This document shows positions 7,929 through 17,129 of a stretch of 64,000 nucleotides of DNA, in pieces (within the stretch, counting starts at the first letter, position 1; each line of letters begins with the position of its first letter). The notes under the pieces are model-generated. The model made no database searches, had not been told where the DNA came from, and saw nothing but the letters and a program-made list of their open reading frames with translations. The translations under genes were made by a program, and so were the position numbers. This DNA comes from Rheinheimera sp. (lineage in GTDB: Bacteria; Pseudomonadota; Gammaproteobacteria; Enterobacterales; Alteromonadaceae). Location of the stretch: positions 41,961 to 105,960 of the forward strand of contig DMYW01000061.1 in the NCBI GenBank assembly GCA_003482455.1, given 5' to 3'.

Positions 7929-8441
7929 ATGCAATTTATCCGTCGCAGTTTTCGTCACCTCGCAGCAGCTGCTTGCTTAGTCTCTGCCAGTTCGTTTGCT
8001 GCGGTGCTGGAACCAGCAAAAAGTCCAATGGCTCCAGATTTTACCTTGGCGCAGTATCAAGGCGGCAATCTGAAGTTAAGCGAACAACGCGGTAATGTGG
8101 TGCTGCTTAACTTCTGGGCGACTTGGTGTGGGCCATGCCGCACTGAGATGCCAGAGCTCGACAAACTCGCGAAAAAATATGCGGATTTGGGCGTTGTTGT
8201 GATCGGCGTGAACGTTGAAACAGAGACCGAGGGCGTTAAAGCCTATTTGTCTGACATTCCGGTATCGTTCCCAATTCTGCTAGACACGAACAACGTCGCA
8301 TCTAAAACCTACGATGTGCAGGCGATGCCCACAACAGTGATCATCGACAAAGACGGTAAAATTCGTTCGTTGCATCGTGCTTACCAACCGGGTTTTGAAA
8401 AAAAATACGAGGATGACATCAATGCGTTACTGGCCGAATAA
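7929..8441 (+). CDS. TlpA-family periplasmic thioredoxin-like protein
   Basis: 170 aa: an N-terminal signal peptide (MQFIRRSFRHLAAAACLVSASSFA) and an AlkC/TSA-Redoxin-type thioredoxin fold with active site WCGPC and the cis-Pro motif AMPTTVIIDKDG. Such proteins reduce disulfides in the periplasm, for instance for cytochrome c maturation or to maintain partner proteins. The operon encodes several CxxCH proteins and a Cys-containing DUF4266 lipoprotein, so supplying thiol redox to those is the natural inference. RBS AAGGACAG upstream of the ATG. Confidence 0.88.
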   Translation: MQFIRRSFRHLAAAACLVSASSFAAVLEPAKSPMAPDFTLAQYQGGNLKLSEQRGNVVLLNFWATWCGPCRTEMPELDKLAKKYADLGVVVIGVNVETETEGVKAYLSDIPVSFPILLDTNNVASKTYDVQAMPTTVIIDKDGKIRSLHRAYQPGFEKKYEDDINALLAE

Positions 8442-8658
8442 ATCACTTTTCGCGGTGTTGACCTTGGTGCTTGTAAATACCGGTTGTGCGTCTATTGAAC
8501 CCTGGGTCAAGCCTTATGAGCGCGATAAGCTGGCTGATCCGATCATGGCTTTTAACCGCAATCCTTTAGCGACTTCACACTTGAATCACGTGCAAGACTC
8601 GCGTGAAGCTGCTCGCGGCGCTACGGGGGCGGGAGGTGGCGGCTGTGGCTGTAACTAA
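8422..8658 (+). CDS. DUF4266 small lipoprotein
   Basis: 78 aa with a lipoprotein signal (lipobox VNTGC). The family core is WVKPYERDKLADPIM and the C-terminus is Gly/Cys-rich (GGGGCGCN). I recall this family as usually encoded beside DUF3570 and TlpA proteins, exactly as here; its function is unknown. The start at 8422 is favoured by AGGA 12 nt upstream, though an ATG three codons earlier (8413) is possible; it overlaps the end of the TlpA gene by 20 nt. The codons of the Gly-rich tail contain a GGGAGG that serves as ribosome-binding site for the following gene. Confidence 0.8.
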   Translation: MRYWPNKSLFAVLTLVLVNTGCASIEPWVKPYERDKLADPIMAFNRNPLATSHLNHVQDSREAARGATGAGGGGCGCN

Positions 8659-9790
8659 CCTAGCTATGCGCGGATCTACAGCTGCACTGCTACTTGTCGC
8701 AGGTGCAGCACAGGCCTCAGTCTTGCCGGTTGACCGCGCGGATGTGATGCATCACAGCTATTCCGGCGGTGGCGTTAGTATTGATGGCCCCGCAGTTCAA
8801 GTTCGCAGCAAAGTAGGGCAAAACCTATCAATTTCAGGCACCTATTACATCGATACTGTGTCAGGCGCATCGGTTGATGTAGTGGCGACAGCGTCTGCTT
8901 ACAGTGAGCAACGCAAGGAAAAACATATCGGGTTTGATTATTTAGCTGGCAACAGTTTGTTAAGTGCAAACGTGACTGCTAGTGACGAAAATGACTACAA
9001 AGCCCGTACTGTCAGTTTTGATATTTCCCATGACACCTTTGGTGGTTTGACTACGTTAAGTCTTGGTACTGCGCTCGGCGATGATACGGTTGGGCGTAAC
9101 GGCGATGCCAATTTCCAAGAACAAGTAAAACGGAACAACTACCGAGTCGGCATCAGTCAAATCATCACCACCACTTGGATCATGGCGCTAAACGGCGAAG
9201 TGAATCTGGATGAAGGCTTTTTAAACAACCCTTATCGGCAAGTTCGGTATGTCGACCCGACAGCGCCGCTGGGTTATGCCTATCAAAGTGAGATCTACCC
9301 ACGGACGCGCAACGCAGCGGCAGTATCGCTCGTCAACAAGTTCTACTGGCCCGATCGCTCAGCGTTTACATTGAATGTGCGCGGCTATCAAGACAGTTGG
9401 GACATTCGTTCGACCGACTACGAAATCAGCTATGTCAAACCGCTGGACTGGGGTTTTACGGTTGAAGCGCGTATTCGCTATTACACACAAACCCAAGCCA
9501 GTTTTTACCGCGATTTGTTTGACTACCAAAGCCAGTTGAACTTTATGGCGCGGGACAAAGAACTGAGTGATTTCAGTGATTTAACGTCAGGTTTAGGGCT
9601 TATCTACAAACTGCCACAGTTCAGTTTCTTCAAAGGCACGGCACCAGAAATCACCTTGCAATACGAAGAAATGTTTTACAAATACAACAACTTCCGTGAC
9701 GTACGGGTGCGAGATGTTCCTGCGGGCACTGAACCTTTGTACGAACTTGAAGCCCGGGTGATCCGTGCTTTCTTTAGCCTGTATTTTTAA
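8645..9790 (+). CDS. DUF3570 outer-membrane beta-barrel protein
   Basis: 381 aa with a signal peptide (cleavage after AGAAQA) and a large barrel-like sequence ending FFSLYF. Recognised as DUF3570 by the N-terminal region YYIDTVSGASVDVVATAS and by its partnership with DUF4266. The start chosen is GTG 8645, because GGAGG lies 8 nt upstream inside the DUF4266 tail; ATG 8666 would also keep a signal peptide. D70-TVSGA-S76 matches the D-x-x-S/T-G-A-S/T pattern that ApbE enzymes modify with FMN, and an apbE gene closes this locus. Possible flavin carrier or porin. Function unproven. Confidence 0.78.
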   Translation: MAVTNLAMRGSTAALLLVAGAAQASVLPVDRADVMHHSYSGGGVSIDGPAVQVRSKVGQNLSISGTYYIDTVSGASVDVVATASAYSEQRKEKHIGFDYLAGNSLLSANVTASDENDYKARTVSFDISHDTFGGLTTLSLGTALGDDTVGRNGDANFQEQVKRNNYRVGISQIITTTWIMALNGEVNLDEGFLNNPYRQVRYVDPTAPLGYAYQSEIYPRTRNAAAVSLVNKFYWPDRSAFTLNVRGYQDSWDIRSTDYEISYVKPLDWGFTVEARIRYYTQTQASFYRDLFDYQSQLNFMARDKELSDFSDLTSGLGLIYKLPQFSFFKGTAPEITLQYEEMFYKYNNFRDVRVRDVPAGTEPLYELEARVIRAFFSLYF

Positions 9791-9799
9791 GGACCTGCT

Positions 9800-10321
9800 A
9801 TGAAGATTTTATCTACCGTCATGTTGTCTTTACTCGTCACCAGTGCAAGTGTCGCAGCAGGTCCAGAGACATCAGGTCAACAAGAATTAGCGCAACTCAA
9901 GCAACAAGTCATCGCGTTAAATCGGGAACTATTTCTGTTAGAACAATCCTTGTTGTACCCACCTGAAACGCAACTAGGCCTGTATTTAACCGTCGATACC
10001 GGCAAGTTTATGCAACTTGACAGTGTCGAAGTGCTACTCGATGACGAACCGGTTGGCGGACACCTGTACACCAAAACTGAACTCGAGGCGCTGCAACGTG
10101 GCGCTGTACAACCGCTGCTGCAAACCAATGTCGATGCAGGCAAACATTCATTAACTGTGGTATTTGTCGGCAAAGGCCCAGACAATCGCGACTACCGTCG
10201 CGCCGTCAATTATGAGTTTGAAAAAGCAGCCGACGGCGTTCGATTAGAACTACAAGTCAATGATAAATCAGGCAACTATCAGCCTGAATTTCGCATTGTG
10301 CCATGGACACAGGTTCATTAA
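9800..10321 (+). CDS. Exported protein of unknown function with coiled coil
   Basis: 173 aa: a signal peptide (MKILSTVMLSLLVTSASVAA), a short helical stretch QQELAQLKQQVIALNRELFLLEQ that should form a coiled coil, and a C-terminal beta-rich domain with alternating strands (LGLYLTVDTGKFMQLDSVEV, HSLTVVFVG). I do not recognise a family. It is placed 9 nt after the DUF3570 gene with RBS AAGGACCT, and its stop overlaps the next start (TAATG). Likely a periplasmic structural component of the same apparatus. Confidence 0.65.
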   Translation: MKILSTVMLSLLVTSASVAAGPETSGQQELAQLKQQVIALNRELFLLEQSLLYPPETQLGLYLTVDTGKFMQLDSVEVLLDDEPVGGHLYTKTELEALQRGAVQPLLQTNVDAGKHSLTVVFVGKGPDNRDYRRAVNYEFEKAADGVRLELQVNDKSGNYQPEFRIVPWTQVH

Positions 10322-12174
10322 TGATGGCGACTCGCTGGCTGCTCACCGCATTCACGTTGGCCATTTTTGGTGCAACGGCACAAGAGACAGATCCAAGGGA
10401 CTTGGTGAGCCAACAACCGCTTGAACAAGCATACCGCCAAGCCGCTTGGTTTTTTTATCAAGAAAAACCCTATGATGCATTGTTGCAATTAGATTTAGCA
10501 CCCACAGCCGATCCACGGAGCGATTTGCTGAAAGGCGGTTTGTTGCTGCAAATTGGTCTGCCTAAACAAGCCGCAGACTTGATGCAACAAATTTTACAGC
10601 GGCAACAAGATGCGTTACCTGAAGACGTCCGGCAATATGCGCTGTTGCAATACAGTCGTTATTTACTGAACCGTGGTGATAAAACAGCGGCCAAACAATA
10701 CGCTCAAAATATCGTGGCTAATCCAGCGGTCAAAGGCGTGCAACAACAGCTGCTACAAATGCTCGACTGGCCGGACATTCAAATCCCTGCCGAACCAGAC
10801 TTCGACCAGCTCGATGGTCACCCTGAAATGCCCTATGTGATCATGAACCAGATCCAGGCGCTTGCCGCGAAAGGCGACATCGATCGGGCGCTTGCATGGC
10901 AAGAACAATTAAGTAGTCAACTCGATAACGCAGTAGACCCTTGGTTTTGGCAGCGCTGGTTTGGTTTTACGCCCGTTTGGCAGCGGCAAGATGACAACGA
11001 AACCACCGCTGTGTTGCAGTATTTACAACTGCTGCGGGCGCAACTGTTTGTGCGAAAACAAGATTACCCCAGTGCGCAAGCGGTACTGAGCGAGTTTCCA
11101 CTACAAAGTCCTCTCAATCAATTGGCGCTGGAAACATATGCCGAAGTCCTTGCCAAATCCGGCCAAACCGGGCCATTGCTCGGCGTTTATCAACAACAGC
11201 TGCAGCAACATCCATTTGCGTTATCAAGCTGGCGCGCGGCTACCAACATTGGCTTAACGTTAGAAAAAACTGGCCAAAAAGCCCAAGCCTTGGCGGCATT
11301 GCAATGGGCTGAGCGTTATTTTGACTCGCAAATTAGTCAAAACAAAGCGTTGCAGCCACTGACGATTGAGGCCCTTGAGCAACAAAAATTTACCCCATGG
11401 CAAAGTTTTCAATTCAAACAAGACAAAACCTTGTTTACGTTAAAAACCGATTTGCTGGCAATGAAACAGCTCACCTTATTAGCGCCAGAACAATTAAAAC
11501 GCATCCAGCATTTGCAAAAAGTAGTGGCGATCAAATTGCAGCAGCAGACCGATCTGTTACACGGCAAATTACCTGAGTTATCCGCGCAGCTAGCGACACT
11601 CGAGCAGCAGTATCAGCAGTTACACACTGAACTGGTCGCTGTGCCGAAACAAACCTATCCAAACCGTTGGTTGCCCGAGCAGCTGTATAAACAACAGCAA
11701 ACGTTAGACAAAGCAGCGGTACGCTTGAGCCAGTTGAGTGCAGCGCAGCAGCAAGGTGCCGTGGTGAAAGTTGATGTTGCTAAACAGCAGCACAGGCTGA
11801 ATACCTTGCAGGGGCTGGCAAAGTGGCAATATGCCAGCAGCCAGTCGGACACCTTGTGGCAGCTGAAAAAACAGCAGCAACAACTGCAACAGCTATTGCC
11901 GCAGCTACGCAACCGCATTGGCATACTGCAAGCAGCGCAAGACGCAACGCCGCGACTAAAATCGCAACAGCAACGCCTCGCTGAGTTAAATGCCCAGCAA
12001 CAAGCTTTAGTTAATGGCATCAATCAAGCACAACAACAGTTACTGGCTGAATTGAATCAGCAACTACAGCAACGCGCAGATAAGCAACTGGCGCAGTTGC
12101 TGCAATTATCACGTCGCAACAAACAAGCGTTAGCTCGGTTAATGGAAGAACAGTTGCAGGAGCAAAGCCGATGA
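10321..12174 (+). CDS. Gln-rich periplasmic TPR/coiled-coil protein
   Basis: 617 aa. A signal peptide (MMATRWLLTAFTLAIFGATA) is followed by TPR-like helical repeats (about residues 25-330), then a long Gln-rich coiled coil (about 370-610) with runs such as KKQQQQLQQLLPQLRN. The start at 10321 shares one base with the upstream stop (TAATG), and the 3' end overlaps the next gene by ATGA. The architecture suits a scaffold reaching through the periplasm, comparable in style to TPR components of TolQR-powered machines such as the Myxococcus Glt proteins. That comparison is by layout, not by demonstrated homology. Confidence 0.68.
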   Translation: MMATRWLLTAFTLAIFGATAQETDPRDLVSQQPLEQAYRQAAWFFYQEKPYDALLQLDLAPTADPRSDLLKGGLLLQIGLPKQAADLMQQILQRQQDALPEDVRQYALLQYSRYLLNRGDKTAAKQYAQNIVANPAVKGVQQQLLQMLDWPDIQIPAEPDFDQLDGHPEMPYVIMNQIQALAAKGDIDRALAWQEQLSSQLDNAVDPWFWQRWFGFTPVWQRQDDNETTAVLQYLQLLRAQLFVRKQDYPSAQAVLSEFPLQSPLNQLALETYAEVLAKSGQTGPLLGVYQQQLQQHPFALSSWRAATNIGLTLEKTGQKAQALAALQWAERYFDSQISQNKALQPLTIEALEQQKFTPWQSFQFKQDKTLFTLKTDLLAMKQLTLLAPEQLKRIQHLQKVVAIKLQQQTDLLHGKLPELSAQLATLEQQYQQLHTELVAVPKQTYPNRWLPEQLYKQQQTLDKAAVRLSQLSAAQQQGAVVKVDVAKQQHRLNTLQGLAKWQYASSQSDTLWQLKKQQQQLQQLLPQLRNRIGILQAAQDATPRLKSQQQRLAELNAQQQALVNGINQAQQQLLAELNQQLQQRADKQLAQLLQLSRRNKQALARLMEEQLQEQSR

Positions 12175-15053
12175 AAAAAACCTATAAAAATCAGGCAGCT
12201 CTAAGTTTAATTGTCGCGTTAACGAGCGGCTGCTCCTTATTTCATAGTGAAAAACCAAAAACGGTCGCGACTATGGCTGACTTACCAGCCTTTGACCAAT
12301 CGAAGTTCCAAAGTGCAGGCACTGTTGATCGCCAACAGCTTTCTACCTTGTACGGGCAAATTCTAGCGCTTGAACCAGGTCAGCAAACGCGCCAGCAAAT
12401 TCGCTACCGTTTGTCGCAAATGCAGACTGAGCAAATCAGCAACAGCGAATTGCCACCGGAAACCGAACGATTGGAGCTTGAAAAGCTCGCGCAGCAATAC
12501 GAAACCTTGTTACGCGATTACCCAACGGATCTGAACAACGAGTTGATCCGTTACCAGTTGGCGCGCTCTTACGACTTGCTTGGCAAAACCGACCAGTCGC
12601 TGGCGCAGTTAAACGCGTTACTAGTGGCTTACCCAGACAGTGAGTTTTCCGCAGAAGTGTGGTTTCGCAAAGCCGATATCCACTACAGCCGCGGTGACTA
12701 TGAACAAGCCTTAGCGGCTTACCAACAAGTGTTGTCGCGTAAATCACCGAAGTTAAAGCAACACGCGCATTACATGGCCGGTTGGTGCGAATTTAAAGTC
12801 GGCAACTACGCCAATGCGGACCAGATGTTTTTGCAGGCGCTCGATTTAACTGACCCGCTCTATCAAAACACTCTGAAAGAGCAGCAAGACACTGCGAGCA
12901 CCCAACAACAACGGTTACGTGCCGAGTTGTTGCAGGTGTTGTCGATTTCGTTGAGTTACCAACAACAATCAGCATCGCTGCAGCAACTGCTGGACAAAAC
13001 GCCGTACCGTGATGGCCGCGTATCGAGCCGCCCAATTGCGCAAATCAGCGCCTTGTACCAAGCCTTAGCTGACTTTTTGGCCGGTAAACAGTTAGAAGCG
13101 GCGAGTCTTGATACCTACCGTACTTTTATCAAGTCCTACCCGCAGGAGCCGGAAGCACCGCAATTTCAATTGAAATTGATTAAGCGACTGTTGGATACAG
13201 CCCAAGCAGACACTGCGTTGACCGAGCAACGGCAGTTTATTCGACTGTTTGGCCCAGGCAGTGATTATTGGCGTTTTGCACGGCCGCAGCAGCTTGCCGA
13301 AGTGCATGCGCCCTTACTGCAATATCTAAATTATTTTGCGTCAAATACCTATCGTCAGGCGCAACAGCAAAAAGCCCCAGCATTGTTTGCGCAAGCGGCG
13401 CTGGACTATCAACTGATGGTCACTGTGTTAGACCAACAGGCCGACAGTGCATACAACACGGCAGATTTAAGATATTTAACAGCTGAAGCGTTGGCACAAG
13501 CGGGGCAAACGGACCAAGCGATTAAAGGCTACGAAGATCTGGCTTATGGCGCTGCGCCACAGCCAGCGGCCACGCTGTATCAAGCACAAGATGCAGCGTA
13601 CAAAGCGATTTTGTTGGCTGAAAAATCAAAAGTCGCCGCTGCTGATTTGCAAAAAATGCAACAACAGTTTTTCCAACAGTTCCCAGCACATCCAAACGCT
13701 GTCCAGGTCGCTCTGGCGCAATTACAGCAGTTGTATCAACAACAGGCCTATCCTGAGGCAACGGCTCTTGCGACACAAATTGCCCAATGGCCAGTGCCAT
13801 TAACCGATGCCAAGGCCGTGCAATGGCAACGTCAAGCTTTGTTTATTCAAAGCCAAATCGAATTGCAACAGCAACAGTATGCGGCAGCCGAGCAAAGCCT
13901 GAATCAACTGTTAACTTTCGCCACGATCGAAGGGGTGGATAAAGCGTTGCTGAAAACGCAACTGGCCAGTGCGATTTATCAACAAGCACAGCAGCCAGGC
14001 GAAAGCAAAGCGACCCAACAACAACTGTTGGATCGCCTGTTACAACAGCCAGATTCGCAATACCACGAAGCTGCCGCGTGGCAACAAATTGAGCTGGCAG
14101 AAGGTGCACAAGCCCAGTTGTTGATGCAACAGTTCTTAAAGCGTTATCCAACATCGGAACGCCGCTTATCGGTACAAGCCAAGTTAGTCGCAGAACTCGA
14201 CAAGGCCGGCGATCACAGTGCGATGGCTGCCTTGTACAGCCAAATGGCAAATGAAACCAAAGATCCGCAAGTGCAACGTGAAGCGTTATGGAATGCCGCG
14301 ACAGAGTCAGGGAAAGCCGGTCTGGCGCAACAATCGTTAAGCCAATGGCAGCACTATGTGGAAAAATTCCCAGCTCCGCACGATGCCGCGCAAGAAGCTC
14401 GGTTCTCGCAAGTGGCCTTGCTCAAAGCAAATCCAAGTTTGTCGATAGGTGTCACCGAACAACCAAGCGCTAAAAAAGGCAAAAAAGGTACGAAGACGGT
14501 GCAATCCGGCTTAAACGCCTTGCTAGAGCGCATAGTCCGCGCAGAACAACTGGCTGGTGCTAACGCCAATGACCGCACTCGGTTTATTGGCGCGCAAGCC
14601 TCGGTGCAACTAGGTAGCTATTACGCCAACGAATTTAGACAAGTGCAGCTGACCAATCCGCTAAAAGTGTCGCTCAAACGCAAACGCGACCTGATGAGTC
14701 AAGCCATCACGCGGTTTGAACAGGCCATGCAAGCCGGTATTGCGCCTGTCACTACTCAGGCGAATTATGAAGTCGCAGAGTTGTACCGGTTGCTGGCAAA
14801 AGATTTATTGGCGTCTGAGCGGCCGAAAGGCCTGGATGAGCTGGCGCTTGAGCAATACAACCTGTTGTTGGAAGAACAAGCCTACCCATTTGAGGAACAA
14901 GCTATTGGCATTTATCAGAAAAATCTCGAATTGATGCAAAAAGATATTTATGACGATTTCATTCGACAAAGTTTACGGCGCCTCGCCGAACTCGTGCCGG
15001 CGAAATACCAACGTGAAGAACTGGTGCCGGAGGTGATCCGTGGCTCCAACTAA
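12171..15053 (+). CDS. Large TPR lipoprotein
   Basis: 960 aa with a lipoprotein signal (lipobox TSGC, Cys at about residue 21) and TPR repeats over most of its length (for example FRKADIHYSRGDYEQALAAY). The C-terminal third (about 800-960) is helical and includes a segment on assembled tandem repeats (ITRFEQAMQAGIAPVTTQA). The size and the BamD/GltE-like TPR style suggest an outer-membrane-anchored assembly platform in the periplasm. It overlaps both neighbours (ATGA upstream; the next start lies 14 nt before its end), so stoichiometric co-translation is likely. Confidence 0.72.
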   Translation: MKKTYKNQAALSLIVALTSGCSLFHSEKPKTVATMADLPAFDQSKFQSAGTVDRQQLSTLYGQILALEPGQQTRQQIRYRLSQMQTEQISNSELPPETERLELEKLAQQYETLLRDYPTDLNNELIRYQLARSYDLLGKTDQSLAQLNALLVAYPDSEFSAEVWFRKADIHYSRGDYEQALAAYQQVLSRKSPKLKQHAHYMAGWCEFKVGNYANADQMFLQALDLTDPLYQNTLKEQQDTASTQQQRLRAELLQVLSISLSYQQQSASLQQLLDKTPYRDGRVSSRPIAQISALYQALADFLAGKQLEAASLDTYRTFIKSYPQEPEAPQFQLKLIKRLLDTAQADTALTEQRQFIRLFGPGSDYWRFARPQQLAEVHAPLLQYLNYFASNTYRQAQQQKAPALFAQAALDYQLMVTVLDQQADSAYNTADLRYLTAEALAQAGQTDQAIKGYEDLAYGAAPQPAATLYQAQDAAYKAILLAEKSKVAAADLQKMQQQFFQQFPAHPNAVQVALAQLQQLYQQQAYPEATALATQIAQWPVPLTDAKAVQWQRQALFIQSQIELQQQQYAAAEQSLNQLLTFATIEGVDKALLKTQLASAIYQQAQQPGESKATQQQLLDRLLQQPDSQYHEAAAWQQIELAEGAQAQLLMQQFLKRYPTSERRLSVQAKLVAELDKAGDHSAMAALYSQMANETKDPQVQREALWNAATESGKAGLAQQSLSQWQHYVEKFPAPHDAAQEARFSQVALLKANPSLSIGVTEQPSAKKGKKGTKTVQSGLNALLERIVRAEQLAGANANDRTRFIGAQASVQLGSYYANEFRQVQLTNPLKVSLKRKRDLMSQAITRFEQAMQAGIAPVTTQANYEVAELYRLLAKDLLASERPKGLDELALEQYNLLLEEQAYPFEEQAIGIYQKNLELMQKDIYDDFIRQSLRRLAELVPAKYQREELVPEVIRGSN

Positions 15054-15648
15054 ATTCTGGCCTTTAGTCCTGGTTGTCGCATTGTTTGGCTGTTCGACGT
15101 CGCCAGATCCCGCGACCCCAAACAAAGAGGCCGCAGCACCAACAGTTGCCAGCAACGCTGTGACGCTCAATGCAGCGCAACAAGCGCAGTTACAAACAGG
15201 GATATCGCAACTCGAACAGAAGGACTACAGCAGCGCCGCAGCAACATTGGCGACGCTGCCAAGCGCCGATGCCTTGTATATGGCAGCGGTGGCTAATTAT
15301 CGCCTTGGCCAAACCGCGCCAAGCAAAGCCTTGTTAGAACAAGCACTGACGACGCAGCCTGCACATGCGCCTAGTTTGAATTTGCGCGCATTATTGGCCC
15401 GTGAACAAGGCCTGTTTCGCCAAGCAGAAACCGATTGGCTAGCCGCCATTGCGGCTGATCCTAACTTTGCCGCCGCTGAGCGCAATTTGGGGATTTTGTA
15501 CGACATCTATTTGGCCAATCCACAACAAGCGCGGCTGCATTATCAACGCTATTTCGAATTATCCAACGACGAACAAGCCAAAGTGTGGTTAAGCGCGTTA
15601 CCGGCAGCCACCGATGCGGCAGAGCCAGTTCAGGAGTCCAAGCCATGA
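15040..15648 (+). CDS. Small TPR lipoprotein
   Basis: 202 aa, starting at GTG 15040 with GGAGG 6 nt upstream inside the preceding gene. A lipobox (LFGC) lies at about residue 18 and is followed by a Pro/Ala linker. Four TPR-like units cover about residues 45-185, including ANYRLGQTAPSKALLEQAL and ERNLGILYDIYLANPQQARLHYQRYFE. It resembles PilF/NlpI-type pilotins in fold class only. Probably interacts with the large TPR lipoprotein encoded before it. It overlaps the next gene by ATGA. Confidence 0.7.
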   Translation: MAPTKFWPLVLVVALFGCSTSPDPATPNKEAAAPTVASNAVTLNAAQQAQLQTGISQLEQKDYSSAAATLATLPSADALYMAAVANYRLGQTAPSKALLEQALTTQPAHAPSLNLRALLAREQGLFRQAETDWLAAIAADPNFAAAERNLGILYDIYLANPQQARLHYQRYFELSNDEQAKVWLSALPAATDAAEPVQESKP

Positions 15649-15947
15649 AAACGCTGCTGTTTGTATGTTTGCTAACGGCGAATGCAGTGGTGGCTCAACA
15701 AGCCGCGACCACTACACCAAACAAAGAGCCAATTGCCACGGTTGAAATCGAATCGACCATCAGCGGTAACGCCGAACAACCGAAAACCATTTATGTATTA
15801 CCGTGGCAAGAAAGTGTCGCCCGGATCAAGATGAACAATGATGATGACGAGGCGCTGACTAGTGAAACTCAGCCTCTTGATCGAGAAGAGTTTTTACGTT
15901 TCATACAAGCAGCCGATGCCCCCGTTGTCGCGCCGCAGGATCAGTAG
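15645..15947 (+). CDS. Small exported protein of unknown function
   Basis: 100 aa with a signal peptide (MKTLLFVCLLTANAVVA) and an acidic mature part with no recognised domain (central VLPWQESVARIKMNNDDDEA). The start at 15645 overlaps the upstream stop (ATGA), and the upstream in-frame extension belongs to the previous gene. It lies between the TPR proteins and the TolQ-like gene, so a role as an accessory part of the motor or scaffold is plausible but unproven. Confidence 0.65.
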   Translation: MKTLLFVCLLTANAVVAQQAATTTPNKEPIATVEIESTISGNAEQPKTIYVLPWQESVARIKMNNDDDEALTSETQPLDREEFLRFIQAADAPVVAPQDQ

Positions 15948-15961
15948 TAAGGAGAACCCCA

Positions 15962-16618
15962 ATGAGTTTTTTTGATGAAATGGTTAAGTTTTTGCAGGAA
16001 GGCGGCTTTTTTATGGCGCCGATCGGCTTGTTGTTTATTTTAGGTTTAGTGATTGCCTTAGAACGTTGGTGGTTTTTACGCTCTATCCACAGCGCCAATC
16101 AATCAGCATTGCAAGCCATCAGCCATGCGTTAAACAAAGGCGATTTATATGGCATCACCCAACAAGCACGGCAATCAGACGCTGCGGTGCTAGCGATGCT
16201 GCAAAACGGTATCAATCGGATGCAAGGTCCACACCGTCGTGACGATATTGAGTATGCGATGGAAGAGGTGGTGCTGGAGCTAACGATGCGCTTACAAAAA
16301 CGCACACCGTTTTTGGGGACGCTGGCCAACGTGGCAACGCTGCTCGGTCTATTGGGAACCATTATGGGCTTGATCACCGCGTTTGCTGCGGTTGCTAGTG
16401 CCGACCCGGCGCAAAAAGCTAGCTTGTTATCAAGCAGTATTTCGGTTGCGATGAACACAACGGCATTGGGTTTGATGACCGCTATTCCGTTGGTGTTTGT
16501 GCATTCATTATTGCAAAGCCGCACCGCTAGCATCATTGACACTATGGAAATGGCCGGCATGAAGCTGATGAACGTGTTAGCACAACAACGAGGACAGCAG
16601 GATGGCCAGAAAGCGTAA
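15962..16618 (+). CDS. MotA/TolQ/ExbB proton channel family protein
   Basis: 218 aa with three predicted transmembrane helices (about residues 15-37, 115-145 and 158-180), the TolQ/ExbB topology. The second helix has the family signature LGLLGTIMGLITAF. With the two ExbD-like proteins encoded next it should form an inner-membrane stator-type complex that converts proton flow into mechanical work on a periplasmic partner. RBS AAGGAG 8 nt upstream; it overlaps the following exbD by 17 nt. It is not the housekeeping tolQ (no tolA, tolB or pal here). Confidence 0.92.
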   Translation: MSFFDEMVKFLQEGGFFMAPIGLLFILGLVIALERWWFLRSIHSANQSALQAISHALNKGDLYGITQQARQSDAAVLAMLQNGINRMQGPHRRDDIEYAMEEVVLELTMRLQKRTPFLGTLANVATLLGLLGTIMGLITAFAAVASADPAQKASLLSSSISVAMNTTALGLMTAIPLVFVHSLLQSRTASIIDTMEMAGMKLMNVLAQQRGQQDGQKA

Positions 16619-17129
16619 GGTCGATACGGCGGACGCCGAGCTCGACATCACGTCTTTCATGAACCTGATGATCGTGCTGGTGCCTGTGTTGTTGCTCAGC
16701 ATGGTTTTTAACCAAATGCGGGTATTGCAGGTGCAATTGCCAGCGCAAGCTATGGCGGCTATCGACAAAGAGCCCGAGATCCCACAAAAACTCGAGCTCG
16801 AAGTCCGCTCTGACAAGTTGGTGGTGAATTATCCAGCCGGGCAGCCGCTACGAGAGTTTGCAAAGTCAGCCGAAGGGCAATACGACATGGCTGCACTCGC
16901 AAGCTTTCTGCAAGACTTAAAACTGACGCTACAGCAGAAAAATATCGATAAAAAAGATATAACACTCGTGTTAGCGGATGACACCAGCTACCAGACTATC
17001 GTCACTGTAATGGATACAGTTCGGTCGTTTAAGGCGGTCGTTGCCGCATCGGTGGTCGACGCCGAGTTGTTTCCACAAATCAGCTTTGCTGACTTACCAC
17101 CAGCAAGCGCGGCGGGAGCGACACCATGA
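16602..17129 (+). CDS. ExbD/TolR-like protein lacking the membrane Asp
   Basis: 175 aa: a short cytoplasmic N-terminus, one transmembrane helix (about residues 17-40) and a periplasmic domain. ExbD and TolR proteins carry an essential Asp at the start of the helix (D25 in E. coli ExbD). Here the matching position in ITSFMNLMIVLV is N21, while D15 lies just outside the membrane. It therefore may be unable to carry protons itself and may act as a structural half of a mixed pair with the next gene product, which keeps the Asp. It overlaps both neighbours. Confidence 0.88.
   Translation: MARKRKVDTADAELDITSFMNLMIVLVPVLLLSMVFNQMRVLQVQLPAQAMAAIDKEPEIPQKLELEVRSDKLVVNYPAGQPLREFAKSAEGQYDMAALASFLQDLKLTLQQKNIDKKDITLVLADDTSYQTIVTVMDTVRSFKAVVAASVVDAELFPQISFADLPPASAAGATP

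Noticed and set aside
16099..16560. 153-aa minus-strand ORF
   Set aside because: Exact antisense of the TolQ-like membrane helices, which explains its length.
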